Assembly: GCA_018432935.1 (NCBI GenBank)
Contig: JAHDSF010000006.1
Coordinates: forward strand, 1 to 64,000
From: Rhodospirillales bacterium
Lineage (GTDB): Bacteria; Pseudomonadota; Alphaproteobacteria; Rhodospirillales; Shumkoniaceae
DNA length: 64,000 bases
Direction of reading: 5' to 3'
Both the position numbers and the translations under genes were made by a program. This document shows positions 27,066 through 35,580 of the stretch, in pieces. Below the pieces are notes generated by a model, which was given only the letters and a program-made list of their open reading frames with translations, was not told the DNA's origin and made no database searches. How positions within the stretch are numbered: the stretch's first letter is position 1; every line of letters begins with the position of its first letter.

Positions 27066-27497
27066 TCAGGCCAGGGCCGGAGGGGCACGCGCTTCGAAGG
27101 CGCGGGGGGGAATACGATCGATCGGCGTGCGGCGGGCACGGAAGGTCCGGTCCGGCCGCACCAGGCCCGTCGGGGGCTCCGCAACTGGTGGAGCGAGACC
27201 GAGCGGCACCTCCTGGACCGGCGTCGCCGGCCGTCGCAGGGCGGCGCGGTCGAACGCATGGGCCAGATAGGACGGGGGGAGGGTCTTCGGCAGCCGCGCC
27301 CGTGGGTCGAGCCACGGGGCGGCCACGCTTTCGGCGGCGCCGATCGACCATGTAACGGGAGCTGCGGCGGAGCGATGGGCGACATCCGGCGCGCCCAGCG
27401 CCAGCACGAGGAAGACGCCAAGCACCCAAAGACCGGATAAGGTCCCCACCAGTGTCCGCGGGTCCCGGTTCCGATAACGGCGCCCGGCCGAAGGCAT
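27066..27497 (-). CDS. hypothetical protein with one N-terminal membrane segment
   Basis: This 143-residue ORF has one hydrophobic segment (about residues 18-36, LVGTLSGLWVLGVFLVLALG). An extracytoplasmic, proline/arginine-rich region without recognisable domain follows. GGCGGA stands five bases before the ATG. I do not recognise a family. If it is not real, the stretch from 26960 to 27680 holds no gene and I see no other structure in it. Confidence 0.42.
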   Translation of the reverse strand: MPSAGRRYRNRDPRTLVGTLSGLWVLGVFLVLALGAPDVAHRSAAAPVTWSIGAAESVAAPWLDPRARLPKTLPPSYLAHAFDRAALRRPATPVQEVPLGLAPPVAEPPTGLVRPDRTFRARRTPIDRIPPRAFEARAPPALA

Positions 27498-27680
27498 CTG
27501 TGTCCGCCAGCAGTGACAGCTGCCCGATTATACATCGGTTTTTCCAGCGCCGATGCAGGAAAATGAGACTGGTCCGTCGGCGGGGAGGGGGGTGCCGCAG
27601 CGCGGTGGGAACGTCGCCGCGCTTGACCGCCCATCGGCGGCGAGTCATTCATGCCCGCGGGTTGGCCAGGGAGAGCCGCG

Positions 27681-28748
27681 ATGAAGGTGCTGCTGCTGGG
27701 GATCGGGCGCGTCGGCGAAACCGTTGCCGACATGCTTGCGGGCGCCGGCGACTACACGGTGCTGGCTGCAGACTGCGACCATCGCCGACTGGCGGTGCCG
27801 CATGGGCTGGGGGTGCCGACCATCGAGCTCGACGCCACCGATGCCGAGGCGCTCGAGAAGACCATGAGGGGCTTCGACGTCGTGCTGAACGCCTGCCCCA
27901 ACTATGTCGGGCCGGCGATCGCCCGGGTCGCGGCGGCGCTGGGCGTCCACTACTTCGATCTCAGCGAGGATGCCGGGACGACCCGCGAGGTGGTCGCCGC
28001 GATGGCTGACGGCAAGGCGGCATGCGTGCCGCAATGCGGGGTGTCGCCGGGCTTCGTCGCCATTGCCGTCCAGGAGCTGGCGCGGCGCCTGAATGCGCCG
28101 CTCGACGTCAAGGCTCGGGTCGGCTTCCTGCCGCTTTACCCGTCCAACCGCCTCAAGTACAACGTGACCTGGAACGTCGACGGGCTCTATGCCGAGTATA
28201 CCGGCCCGTGCGAGGCGTTGCGGGACGGCCGTCTCGCCACCCTGGAGCCGCTCGAGGGGCTGGAAACGTTCTCGCTCGACGGCGAGGACTACGAGGCCTT
28301 CAACACCGCGGGCGGGCTCGGCTCGCTGTGCGAGAGCTTCGTCGGCAAGGCGCGCAGCGTCACCTTCAAGACCATCCGCTATCCCGGCCACCTTGAGATG
28401 ATCCGGTTCCTGATGGACGATCTCGGGATGCGCCGCCGCCGCGACCTCTTCAAGACGGTGCTGGAGAACGGCTTGCCGGTCACCGAGCAGGACGTGGTCC
28501 TGATCTTCATCACGGTTACCGGCACCCGGGGCGGCCGGCTGACCGAGGAGAACTACGTCAAGAAGATCTACAACGGCGACGTCATGAACCGGAAGCAGAG
28601 CGCCATCCAGACCGCCTCGGCTGCCGCCGTCTGCGCCATGGTCGACCTGCTGCGCCAGGGCAAGCTGCCGGCCAGCGGCTACGTTCGCCAGGAGGACGTG
28701 GCGCTGTCCGATTTCCTCGCCAACCGCTTCGGCGCCGCGTTCGCCTAG
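27681..28748 (+). CDS. saccharopine dehydrogenase family oxidoreductase
   Basis: This 355-residue enzyme has an N-terminal Rossmann domain (MKVLLLGIGRVGETVADML) and the family's FDVVLNACPNYVGPAIARVAAALGVHYFDLSED motif region near 70-105. PQCGVSPGFVAIAVQELA and a C-terminal saccharopine-dehydrogenase-like catalytic domain follow. Relatives include L-lysine 6-dehydrogenase and carboxynorspermidine synthase. It lies near an aldehyde dehydrogenase with a LysR regulator, which would fit oxidation of an amino acid to a semialdehyde and then an acid. That link is inferred. The start follows GGGAGAGCCGCG. Confidence 0.8.
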   Translation: MKVLLLGIGRVGETVADMLAGAGDYTVLAADCDHRRLAVPHGLGVPTIELDATDAEALEKTMRGFDVVLNACPNYVGPAIARVAAALGVHYFDLSEDAGTTREVVAAMADGKAACVPQCGVSPGFVAIAVQELARRLNAPLDVKARVGFLPLYPSNRLKYNVTWNVDGLYAEYTGPCEALRDGRLATLEPLEGLETFSLDGEDYEAFNTAGGLGSLCESFVGKARSVTFKTIRYPGHLEMIRFLMDDLGMRRRRDLFKTVLENGLPVTEQDVVLIFITVTGTRGGRLTEENYVKKIYNGDVMNRKQSAIQTASAAAVCAMVDLLRQGKLPASGYVRQEDVALSDFLANRFGAAFA

Positions 28749-28766
28749 CCCGGGTCCAGGGAAGCG

Positions 28767-29693
28767 TCACCCCAGAACGCTTGCCTGCACCGGGCCGCCC
28801 GCCGCTTCGGGGCGATCCTGCAGCATCGACGCGCACGCTGCGAACAGCGCCTTGACGTAGGCGTTACCCTCCAGGAACTGGAGTTGGCAGAAGTAGAGCT
28901 TGACCTCCGAGATGTGGGCGAGGGTGAGAGCACGCATCTCGGTCCAGCGGGGGTCGACGGTCCACGCCGGGACGATCGAGAAGCCGACCCCGGCCCGCAC
29001 GAAGCGCTGCACGCAGCCCGTGCTCGAGGCGCTGAGGACCACGTCCGGCACCTTTCCGTCCAGGGCCAGGTAATCCATCGCCAGCGTGCGCAGCGTTTGC
29101 CCCGGCTCGTAGGTCACGAACGGCCGCCCGGCCGCCCACGCCGGGATCTCTTCCAGCGCCGCCGGCGGCGTCCATGCCGCGGGATGGATGAGCACCAGGC
29201 GGTAGGTGCCGATCAGCCGCTGCACGATCGCGGGGTCGCCGAAGAAGCGTTCGCTGATGGCGACGTCCAGGCTGCCGTCCGCCAGCAGCTCGGCCAGCGC
29301 GGTGTCCCGCTCGAGCATCTGCAGGCGCACCTCCGGGCAGCGGGTCTGGAAATCCTGCAGCACCCCGGGAAAGAGGTGATAGAGCACTGCCTGCGGCAGC
29401 CCGATGCGCAATACCGGCCGTTGCCGCTCCACGACCTCGGCCAACCGTTCGAGCATGATGTCGAGCTCAGGGGCGAGCAGGCGGTAGAGCGAGCGCCCGC
29501 GCGGCGTCAGCGTCACCGAGCGGCTGCCCCGCTCGGCCACCACCAGGGGGCCGGCCAGGAGCTGCTCCAGGCGGCGGATATGATTGGCGGCCGACTGATA
29601 CGAGATGTGCAGCGCCCGCGCAGCCGCCGAGAAGGAGCCGTACTTGGCGACCAGGTAGAACGTCTGCAGGTGGTCGAGACTGAGCCCGCCCAA
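28767..29693 (-). CDS. LysR-family transcriptional regulator
   Basis: This 308-residue protein has a winged HTH at 3-62 (LDHLQTFYLVAKYGSFSAAA, then RALHISYQSAANHIRRLEQL) and a substrate-binding domain from about 90. A TTG start is used, preceded by AAGGGGGATTTC; no ATG fits the HTH. It is divergent from the aldehyde dehydrogenase gene, with a LysR-type inverted repeat between them, so it probably regulates that gene. Confidence 0.87.
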   Translation of the reverse strand: MGGLSLDHLQTFYLVAKYGSFSAAARALHISYQSAANHIRRLEQLLAGPLVVAERGSRSVTLTPRGRSLYRLLAPELDIMLERLAEVVERQRPVLRIGLPQAVLYHLFPGVLQDFQTRCPEVRLQMLERDTALAELLADGSLDVAISERFFGDPAIVQRLIGTYRLVLIHPAAWTPPAALEEIPAWAAGRPFVTYEPGQTLRTLAMDYLALDGKVPDVVLSASSTGCVQRFVRAGVGFSIVPAWTVDPRWTEMRALTLAHISEVKLYFCQLQFLEGNAYVKALFAACASMLQDRPEAAGGPVQASVLG

Positions 29694-29738
29694 GAAATCC
29701 CCCTTGTCCGTCGGCGCGACTATCCTAGCGGAGAAGCG

Positions 29739-29760
29739 AGTTATAAGAAACCGGATAACT
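29739..29760. promoter_or_regulatory. candidate LysR operator AGTTAT-N10-ATAACT
   Basis: Perfect 6-base inverted arms (29739-29744 and 29755-29760) with a 10-base centre contain the T-N11-A core. The site lies midway in the 148-base divergent region between the LysR and aldehyde dehydrogenase genes. Confidence 0.6.
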
Positions 29761-29841
29761 TGCCCCGCCTATCTTCTATGGAACGTCGGCGCGGGAAGCC
29801 CATCCTTCGGTGTAGGGGGACTTTTCACAGGAGGCGAGGTC

Positions 29842-31218
29842 ATGAGCAGGGACCAGGGGATCACCGTTCGCAGTCCGTTCGACGGCAGCGTCGTTGGTAC
29901 CGCCCCCGCCGGAACGCCTGCGGACGTGACGGCGGCGGTCGCCCGGGCTCGGGCGGCTTCGGAATCCTTCCGCCGCACCACGGTCGGCGATCGCAAGGCT
30001 CTGCTCTACCGGCTTGCCGCGGCCATTGCCGAGGATGCCGAGGCAATGGCTCGCACGATCGCGCTCGAAATGGGCAAGACGATCCGCGAAGCGCGCAACG
30101 AAGTGCGCCGCGCCCAGAACACGCTGCGCCTGTCGGGAGATGCCGCAACCTTCCTCGACGGCGAGGTGATAAACGGCGGCGTGCTCGAAGGCGCCCCCGA
30201 CAAGACGGCCTACGTCACCTACGAGGCTGCCGGGGTGGTCGGCGCGATCACGCCCTTCAACTATCCGCTTAACCTGCTCTGCCACAAACTGGGCCCCGCG
30301 ATCGGCGCCGGCAACACCGTGGTTGCCAAACCCGCCACGAAGGCGCCCCTGGCGGCGCTGCGGCTGCAGGATCTGGCCCGCTCGTGCGGCTGGCCGGCCG
30401 AGCTGTTCCAGGTCGTCTGCGGTGCCGGCGGCGAGATCGCCTCCGCGCTCGCCTGCGCCGACATCGACATCCTCAGCCTGACCGGAGGCACGGAAGCGGG
30501 ACTTGCCCTGCACCGCGCGGCAGGTCTGAAGCGCTGCCTGATGGAACTGGGCGGCAACGACCCGCTGATCGTGATGCCCGACGCCGACCTCGACGCCGCC
30601 GCGGACACTGCCGTCCGCCACCGCTTCGAGATCGCCGGCCAGAGCTGCGCCGCGGTCAAGCGGCTCTATCTCCATGCCGACATCAAGCGGGCCGTTCTGG
30701 AGCGCATCCTGGCCCGCGTCGCCGCCCTGCGAACCGGGGATCCCCTGGACGAAAGCACCGACATGGGGCCGGTCATCAGCGAGGGCGCGGCGGCCGAGGT
30801 GCTGCGCCGGGTCGACGACGCGGTTGCGGCGGGTGCGAAGCTGCTGGCCGGCGGCACGCGGAAGGGGACGATGGTCGTGCCGACCGTGCTCGACCAGGTC
30901 CCGGCCGATGCCGAGATCGTCCGCGAAGAGACGTTCGGTCCGGTGCTGAGCGTGCGGCCATTCACCGATCCCGGCTCCGTGATCACCGAGGTCAATGCCG
31001 GCAGGTACGGGCTGCAGGCCGGCGTCTACACCAACGACCACCGACTGGTGATGCGGTTCGGCCGCGAACTTCGGGTTGGCGGCGTGATGGTCAACGAAGG
31101 CCCCGATTTCCGCCTCGAGCACGTTCCCTTCGGCGGCGTCAAGGCCAGCGGGCTGGGCCGCGAAGGGGTGCGGATCGCAATCCGCGAGATGAGCGAAAGC
31201 AAGGTCGTCGTGATGTGA
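29842..31218 (+). CDS. NAD(P)-dependent aldehyde dehydrogenase
   Basis: This 458-residue enzyme oxidises an aldehyde to a carboxylate. Visible are VVGAITPFNYPLNLLCHKLGPA (about 128-149), MELGGNDPLIVMPDADLD with the general-base glutamate, and the catalytic cysteine in FEIAGQSCAAVKRLYL. EETFGPVLSVRPF is near the C terminus. The sequence pattern recalls GapN, lactaldehyde and phosphonoacetaldehyde dehydrogenases more than betaine-type enzymes; the substrate remains open. It starts after AGGAGGCGAGGTC and is divergent from the LysR gene. Confidence 0.86.
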   Translation: MSRDQGITVRSPFDGSVVGTAPAGTPADVTAAVARARAASESFRRTTVGDRKALLYRLAAAIAEDAEAMARTIALEMGKTIREARNEVRRAQNTLRLSGDAATFLDGEVINGGVLEGAPDKTAYVTYEAAGVVGAITPFNYPLNLLCHKLGPAIGAGNTVVAKPATKAPLAALRLQDLARSCGWPAELFQVVCGAGGEIASALACADIDILSLTGGTEAGLALHRAAGLKRCLMELGGNDPLIVMPDADLDAAADTAVRHRFEIAGQSCAAVKRLYLHADIKRAVLERILARVAALRTGDPLDESTDMGPVISEGAAAEVLRRVDDAVAAGAKLLAGGTRKGTMVVPTVLDQVPADAEIVREETFGPVLSVRPFTDPGSVITEVNAGRYGLQAGVYTNDHRLVMRFGRELRVGGVMVNEGPDFRLEHVPFGGVKASGLGREGVRIAIREMSESKVVVM

Positions 31219-31236
31219 CGGGCCCGGCTCGGACTT

Positions 31237-31271
31237 CACCCTCGTCCTGAGCCCGTCGAAGGACGAGGGTG
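31237..31271. repeat. dispersed-type inverted repeat (CACCCTCGTCCT family)
   Basis: A perfect 12-bp inverted repeat (31237-31248 and 31260-31271) has an 11-base loop. This sequence style, CCCTCGTCCTGAGC followed by GTCGAAGGACGAGGG, is a widespread intergenic repeat in Proteobacteria. Here it stands between two convergent genes and may terminate both. Confidence 0.65.
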
Positions 31272-31309
31272 CCGACCGATCGATGGTTTGACGAACTGGG
31301 ATCGAGAAG

Positions 31310-32506
31310 TCAGGCCCATTCCAGCAGCCGCCGCTGCCCTTCGAGGGCGCGGATCCGGGTGACGTCCTGCATCACCTCGAGGCAGCCCTTGTAGTCGCCT
31401 GCCGCGTCGCGCACCGCGAAATAGCGGATGTGGAGGAACTTGCCGCCCAGCTCGATCCAGAACTCGGCGACGTCGCGTTCGCCGGAACGGAAGCGGGAGA
31501 GGATCTCGCGAACCATGTGGACACTTTTCGGCGGATGGCAGTTCTCGACGTTGCGGCCGATCACGCCCGGGCTGCGGGGGAAGATGCGTTCCTTGCCTTC
31601 CGAGTAGTACTGCACCCGGTCCTCGGCATCGACGAACGAAACGTCGAAGGGGAGGTGGCGCAGCAGGAGGTCGACCAGCTCGGGAGTCAGCCGGCCGGTG
31701 CCGAGGTTCAGGATTCCCCCATCGGCGGCGGTGCTCGGGGGCGGCGAGCTGTCCTCGGGAAGGAAGCCGCGGGAGGGTTCGATCCAGGCGTAGCCGATCT
31801 CGCGGCAGCCGCGGGCGACGCGCATCCAGTCCGCCTCCGAGAAGCGGCTCAGCGCCATCGGGAACAGGATGTGCTCTTCCTTGAACACCATGTCGCGAAT
31901 CTTGTAGCAGGCGTCCTTCGCCGCCCCCTCCGCGCGCACCTCCTGGCTCTCGGCGAGGTGGGCGCGGGCGGCCTTGACCAGGGCGCGGATGTCGTCGTGG
32001 TGGGCCCACATCACCTTGGGCGGGCCGGAGATGCCGAGAGATTCCAGCACCGGAAACAGCTCGTTCTCCTTCTTGAGATAATGAAGGTCGATCTTCGCCA
32101 GCGTCGCCAGCAGCCCGTCGAGGTGTCGGGCCACCGGGGCCAGCGCGCCGGCCGCCTTCTCGAGCACGGCCAGCACCTCGCCCGCCAGCGCCTCGGCAGC
32201 CCGGTTCTCGGCCATCAGGTCGGCGACGGGATGACCTTCGGGGACCTGTAGCCGGGGGGCGCCGGCAAGCGATTCCCTGAACACCTCGACGTGGACGTCG
32301 CACATGCCTTTGATCTCGCTTTCCGGCATGCCCTCGCGGATCAGGGCCTGCTCCATGCGGCCGATCTCGTCGGCGGAGACGTCGCGGACCAACGCGCGGA
32401 ATCTTCTCTTGATCTCCTGGCGCGAGACCCCGGCGTGGAGATCGCGGATGATCGACTTCAGCATCTCCTGCTTGGCGGCGTCGGGCATTTCGGGCATCAC
32501 GTCCAT
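31310..32506 (-). CDS. DUF438-hemerythrin-PAS protein
   Basis: This 398-residue protein has three parts. A DUF438 helical domain is at about 10-90 (LKSIIRDLHAGVSRQEIKRRF). A hemerythrin-like HHE domain is at about 120-240, with HYLKKENELFPVLE, MWAHHDDIRALV and FKEEHILFPMALSRF supplying di-iron histidines and glutamates. A PAS domain occupies 285-390. DUF438/HHE proteins are linked to oxygen and nitric-oxide response. An FNR/DNR box lies 85 bases upstream and a Crp/Fnr regulator is divergent, which supports a role under low oxygen or NO. The start follows AGAGGGAGTAAACC. Confidence 0.85.
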   Translation of the reverse strand: MDVMPEMPDAAKQEMLKSIIRDLHAGVSRQEIKRRFRALVRDVSADEIGRMEQALIREGMPESEIKGMCDVHVEVFRESLAGAPRLQVPEGHPVADLMAENRAAEALAGEVLAVLEKAAGALAPVARHLDGLLATLAKIDLHYLKKENELFPVLESLGISGPPKVMWAHHDDIRALVKAARAHLAESQEVRAEGAAKDACYKIRDMVFKEEHILFPMALSRFSEADWMRVARGCREIGYAWIEPSRGFLPEDSSPPPSTAADGGILNLGTGRLTPELVDLLLRHLPFDVSFVDAEDRVQYYSEGKERIFPRSPGVIGRNVENCHPPKSVHMVREILSRFRSGERDVAEFWIELGGKFLHIRYFAVRDAAGDYKGCLEVMQDVTRIRALEGQRRLLEWA

Positions 32507-32590
32507 GGTTTACTCCCTCTGGAGAGGTCCGCGCACCTTGCGGACCGGGGCGGCATGAGGCATGGATAGCGCAGGCTTCTGGGGAGCGAC

Positions 32591-32604
32591 TTGACGGCGA
32601 TCAA
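32591..32604. promoter_or_regulatory. FNR/DNR box TTGAC-GGCG-ATCAA
   Basis: The site matches the TTGAT-N4-ATCAA consensus at nine of ten fixed bases. It is centred between the divergent hemerythrin/DUF438 gene and the Crp/Fnr gene, 79-85 bases from each start codon. Both genes could be controlled, including autoregulation. Confidence 0.75.
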
Positions 32605-32682
32605 ATACCGCGACGATTCCCACCCGCTGGGTACGCCCATCGTCCCGGCAAGGCGAGGAGGGGGTGAGTTCTGGTCTGCACG

Positions 32683-33402
32683 GTGACCCCGCCGCCGCCC
32701 GGACCGCTCGCGATTCCCGGGCTGGCTGCCGACGAGGTGCCGCTGATCTCGCGGCTGCCGCTGTTCAGCAACATGCCACCGGCAGCCCTGGGCCGGCTGC
32801 TGCGCGGTGCGACCGTGCGCAACCTTGCGCGCGAGGGAACGCTATTTCTCCAGGATGACCCCGCCGACGCCTTCTTCGTCGTGCTGGACGGTTGGATCCG
32901 GCTATTCCGGATCGGCGAGGACGGCGGCCAGATCGTGATCGCCGTGTTCACCCGCGGCGAGTCCTTCGCCGAGGCCGCGATCTTCGGCTCCAAGCTGTTC
33001 CCGGTGGGTGCGGACGCCATCGAGGCTTCCCGGGTGCTGGCGGTGCCCGCCGGGCCGTTCACGGCGCGGCTGCGCGAGGAACCGGACCTCGCAATCAACA
33101 TCATGGGCGCAATGTCCCGCCACCTGCGCTACATGGTCCAGCACGTCGAACAGCTGAACCTGCGATCCTCGGCCGAGCGCCTTGCCGCCTTCATCGCCCG
33201 CCTGAGCCGTGTCGAGGCGGGGCCGGATGTCGTCCATCTGCCGCTCGACAAGAGCCTGATCGCCGGACGTCTTGCCATGCGGCCCGAGACGCTGTCGCGC
33301 AACTTCGCCAAGCTGACCAGGCAAGGGCTGCTGACGGTGCGAAGCAGCGAGGTCCGCATTGCCGACGTCGCGGCGCTGCGGGCCTACGGCGAAGGAAGCT
33401 GA
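32683..33402 (+). CDS. Crp/Fnr-family transcriptional regulator (DNR-like)
   Basis: This 239-residue regulator has a cyclic-nucleotide-like sensor domain (about 25-140, FVVLDGWIRLFRIGEDGGQIVI, FTRGESFAEAAIFG) and a C-terminal HTH (LDKSLIAGRLAMRPETLSRNFAKLTRQGL). It lacks the N-terminal cysteine cluster of FNR, so any redox or NO sensing would be by another cofactor, as in DNR proteins. A GTG start is used; its ribosome site is weak. The FNR-type box upstream suits its recognition helix. Confidence 0.83.
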   Translation: MTPPPPGPLAIPGLAADEVPLISRLPLFSNMPPAALGRLLRGATVRNLAREGTLFLQDDPADAFFVVLDGWIRLFRIGEDGGQIVIAVFTRGESFAEAAIFGSKLFPVGADAIEASRVLAVPAGPFTARLREEPDLAINIMGAMSRHLRYMVQHVEQLNLRSSAERLAAFIARLSRVEAGPDVVHLPLDKSLIAGRLAMRPETLSRNFAKLTRQGLLTVRSSEVRIADVAALRAYGEGS

Positions 33403-33514
33403 CGGGCGGAATGCCTGGCTCCGGAGTGATCCGGCCCTTGCACCTGTCGCGGCCCCAGTTGCCGGAGCGCGGGCGATGTGGTACGCCCGCGACGACGGTC
33501 ATGGGGGGCAGACG

Positions 33515-34105
33515 ATGACGACGCGACGGCTTTTCATCGAAGTTCCGATCCTGGGCGCGGTGATGGTTGCGGCGTTGGCGTTCGCCCTCGGCTACGTGCT
33601 GCGCTACGTCGTCATCGAGCCGGATATTCGCGGCATCGTCTGCAACGAGACCGCGGATCCGCCGCTGTGGTGCGGGCCGCGCCAGGCTCTCATCATGGCG
33701 GTGCAGACCCTGCCGGGACGCTGGCTGACGGTCGCGCTTGCCGTCGCGGCGTGGGCCGGCGACGGGGGCTGGGCGCGATGGGGCTCGCTGGTCGCCGCCG
33801 TGCTCGGGATGGTGCTGATCCTGCTCTATCTCCTGCTGGTGCCGCAGGGGCTGGCGCCGTCGCCGTCGGCGGCCGCGGCGATGGGCACCGGCATCGCCGC
33901 CGTCTACGGTGCCGGCCCGGTCCTGACCGCCGTCGCCGTGCCGATCGCGGTTGCCTCGTGGTTCGGCGGCCGTCGCTGGTTCGCTTTTGGCGCGATGGTG
34001 ACGGGCGGCATCGGCGCGATCCTCTACAACGCGGGCCTGGCGGTGATCGCGCTGGCGGTGGCCGCGCTCCGCCTGATCGGGGCCGAGCGGTCCCGAATTC
34101 GGTAG
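33515..34105 (+). CDS. hypothetical membrane protein, about five helices
   Basis: This 196-residue protein begins MTTRRLFIEVPILGAVMVAALAFALGYVL after GGGGGGCAGACG. It has about five hydrophobic segments and a periplasmic loop with two cysteines (GIVCNETADPPLWCGP, about 39-54) that could form a disulfide. I do not recognise the family. It lies 112 bases downstream of the Crp/Fnr gene on the same strand and may be cotranscribed with it. Confidence 0.65.
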   Translation: MTTRRLFIEVPILGAVMVAALAFALGYVLRYVVIEPDIRGIVCNETADPPLWCGPRQALIMAVQTLPGRWLTVALAVAAWAGDGGWARWGSLVAAVLGMVLILLYLLLVPQGLAPSPSAAAAMGTGIAAVYGAGPVLTAVAVPIAVASWFGGRRWFAFGAMVTGGIGAILYNAGLAVIALAVAALRLIGAERSRIR

Positions 34106-34383
34106 GGCTTTGCCCCGATCGAGGGACAGGCAGCCGCTGCCGCCGGACCGGCAGGGGGAAACGGCCACTTGCCCCGACGACGGTCGGGTTCATCGCGGTA
34201 AGGCCCCTTTCAATACTCGATCCTCGCCGTATGTGACGGAAGCGGCCGATCGCCGCTGCGGAGCGGCAGGAACCGGGGGTAGTGCCCTTCGTTCGTGCGC
34301 CTGTCCCGATCGGGGACGGCGCCACGGAACGGTTCCAGATTCGGACTTCCCCATCGGAAACCGACAGAGTGAGGAGAGCGCTT

Positions 34384-35523
34384 ATGAGGAGTATTGCGCA
34401 TCGTGCCATCCGCCGGCTGCCGATTGCCGGAACCCTGGTGGCCGCATCCGTCCTTTGCATTGCGATGCCGGACACGTCACTGGCCCAGCAGTCGCAGCCT
34501 GCCCAGGCGACTCAGACCCAGCAGTCCCCGGCAAGTCAGTCGGGGCAGTCGCAGGGCGCCATGGACCAGGCCCTGCAGCAGCTCAGGCAGGCGATCGAGT
34601 CCTTCCGGCAGGACGCCGGCGGCGACATGGCGGAAGCCCGCCAGCAGGCAGAGGACGCCCTCAGCCAGATCGACGACGGGATTTCGCAGCTGGACAGCCA
34701 GGCCCAGCAGAAGGCGCAGGATGCCATCAACAGCCTGAAGAGCGGCATCGAGCAGGCGACGACGGATCTCGACGCGGCCACCGACAATCCGGACCAGGTC
34801 GCAGAGTCGCTCCAGAAGGTCGAGGAGTTTGCGCTGGATGTCCGCGATCAGCTCGGCAGCGCGGGTTCCGCTGGCGACCAGGCTGGCCAATCGCAGGACA
34901 AGACGCAGGTCCAGGTGCAGCAGAGCCCGGCCCAGGTCCAGGTGCAGCAGCCCGAGCCAAAGGTGACGGTGACGCAGCCGCAGCCGGAAGTCACCATCAC
35001 CCAGCAGAAGCCCGAGGTGACGGTGAAGCAGCCGGAGCCGCAGGTAACCGTTGACCAGGCGAAGCCGGACGTCAACGTCGAGCGCCAGGGTCAGGCTCAG
35101 GTCGAGGTCCAGCGCGAGCAGGGCGCTGACGTCCAGGTTCGGAACCCGCAGGACGGCCAGCAGGCGGCCTCCGGAGACCAGCAGCAGGACCAGCAGCAGG
35201 ACCAGCAGCAGGACCAGCAGCAAACGGCCACGGCCGGCCAGAGCCAGGCCGGCGATCAGCAGTCGGCCGCCCTTTCGCTCAGCCGGGACGATGTCGTCGG
35301 CAAGGAGATCCGCGGCGCTTCCGGCGAGAATTTCGGCGAGGTCGAGGACGTCGTCATGCAGGGCGATAACGTCGAGTCGGTGCTGGTCGACATCGGCGGC
35401 TTCCTTGGCATGGGAGAGAAGCGGGTCGCCATCCCCGTGGACCGGATCACCCTTCAGGGGGACATGCTCCAGGTCCAGATGACTCAGGACGAGGCCGAGC
35501 AGCTTCCCGAATACAACCAGTAG
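34384..35523 (+). CDS. exported glutamine-rich repeat protein with PRC-barrel domain
   Basis: This 379-residue protein has a signal peptide ending near SLAQQ (residue 34). A helical, coiled-coil-prone region spans about 60-155. From about 173 to 245 there are roughly five copies of a nine-residue unit of the type QPxPxVTVx. At 264-280 three QQQD units are followed by a glutamine run, and the C-terminal PRC-barrel domain is at about 296-365 (DDVVGKEIRGASGENFGEVEDVVM). Related alphaproteobacterial proteins are exported and of unknown role, possibly envelope stress or matrix binding. The start follows GAGGAGAGCGCTT. The 278 bases upstream hold no gene. Confidence 0.82.
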   Translation: MRSIAHRAIRRLPIAGTLVAASVLCIAMPDTSLAQQSQPAQATQTQQSPASQSGQSQGAMDQALQQLRQAIESFRQDAGGDMAEARQQAEDALSQIDDGISQLDSQAQQKAQDAINSLKSGIEQATTDLDAATDNPDQVAESLQKVEEFALDVRDQLGSAGSAGDQAGQSQDKTQVQVQQSPAQVQVQQPEPKVTVTQPQPEVTITQQKPEVTVKQPEPQVTVDQAKPDVNVERQGQAQVEVQREQGADVQVRNPQDGQQAASGDQQQDQQQDQQQDQQQTATAGQSQAGDQQSAALSLSRDDVVGKEIRGASGENFGEVEDVVMQGDNVESVLVDIGGFLGMGEKRVAIPVDRITLQGDMLQVQMTQDEAEQLPEYNQ

Positions 35524-35532
35524 ATGGCCGAC

Positions 35533-35558
35533 GCGGGCGCCCCTTCGGGGGCGCCCGC
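35533..35558 (+). terminator. UUCG-loop hairpin after the PRC-barrel gene
   Basis: A perfect 11-bp stem (GCGGGCGCCCC at 35533-35543, with its inverse at 35548-35558) is closed by the extra-stable UUCG tetraloop. It lies 10 bases after the stop and before the convergent GGDEF/EAL gene. Only a weak U-rich stretch follows. Confidence 0.7.
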
Positions 35559-35580
35559 ACTTCGCCCATTTGCGGACCCG

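Noticed and set aside
29842-31218. Considered a phosphonoacetaldehyde dehydrogenase
   Set aside because: No phosphonate transport or transaminase genes are adjacent, and the motifs do not separate it from other aldehyde dehydrogenases.
35180-35230. CAG/CAGGAC tandem repeats, considered as a CRISPR or microsatellite
   Set aside because: They are in frame within the PRC-barrel protein and encode QQQD units; there are no spacers.
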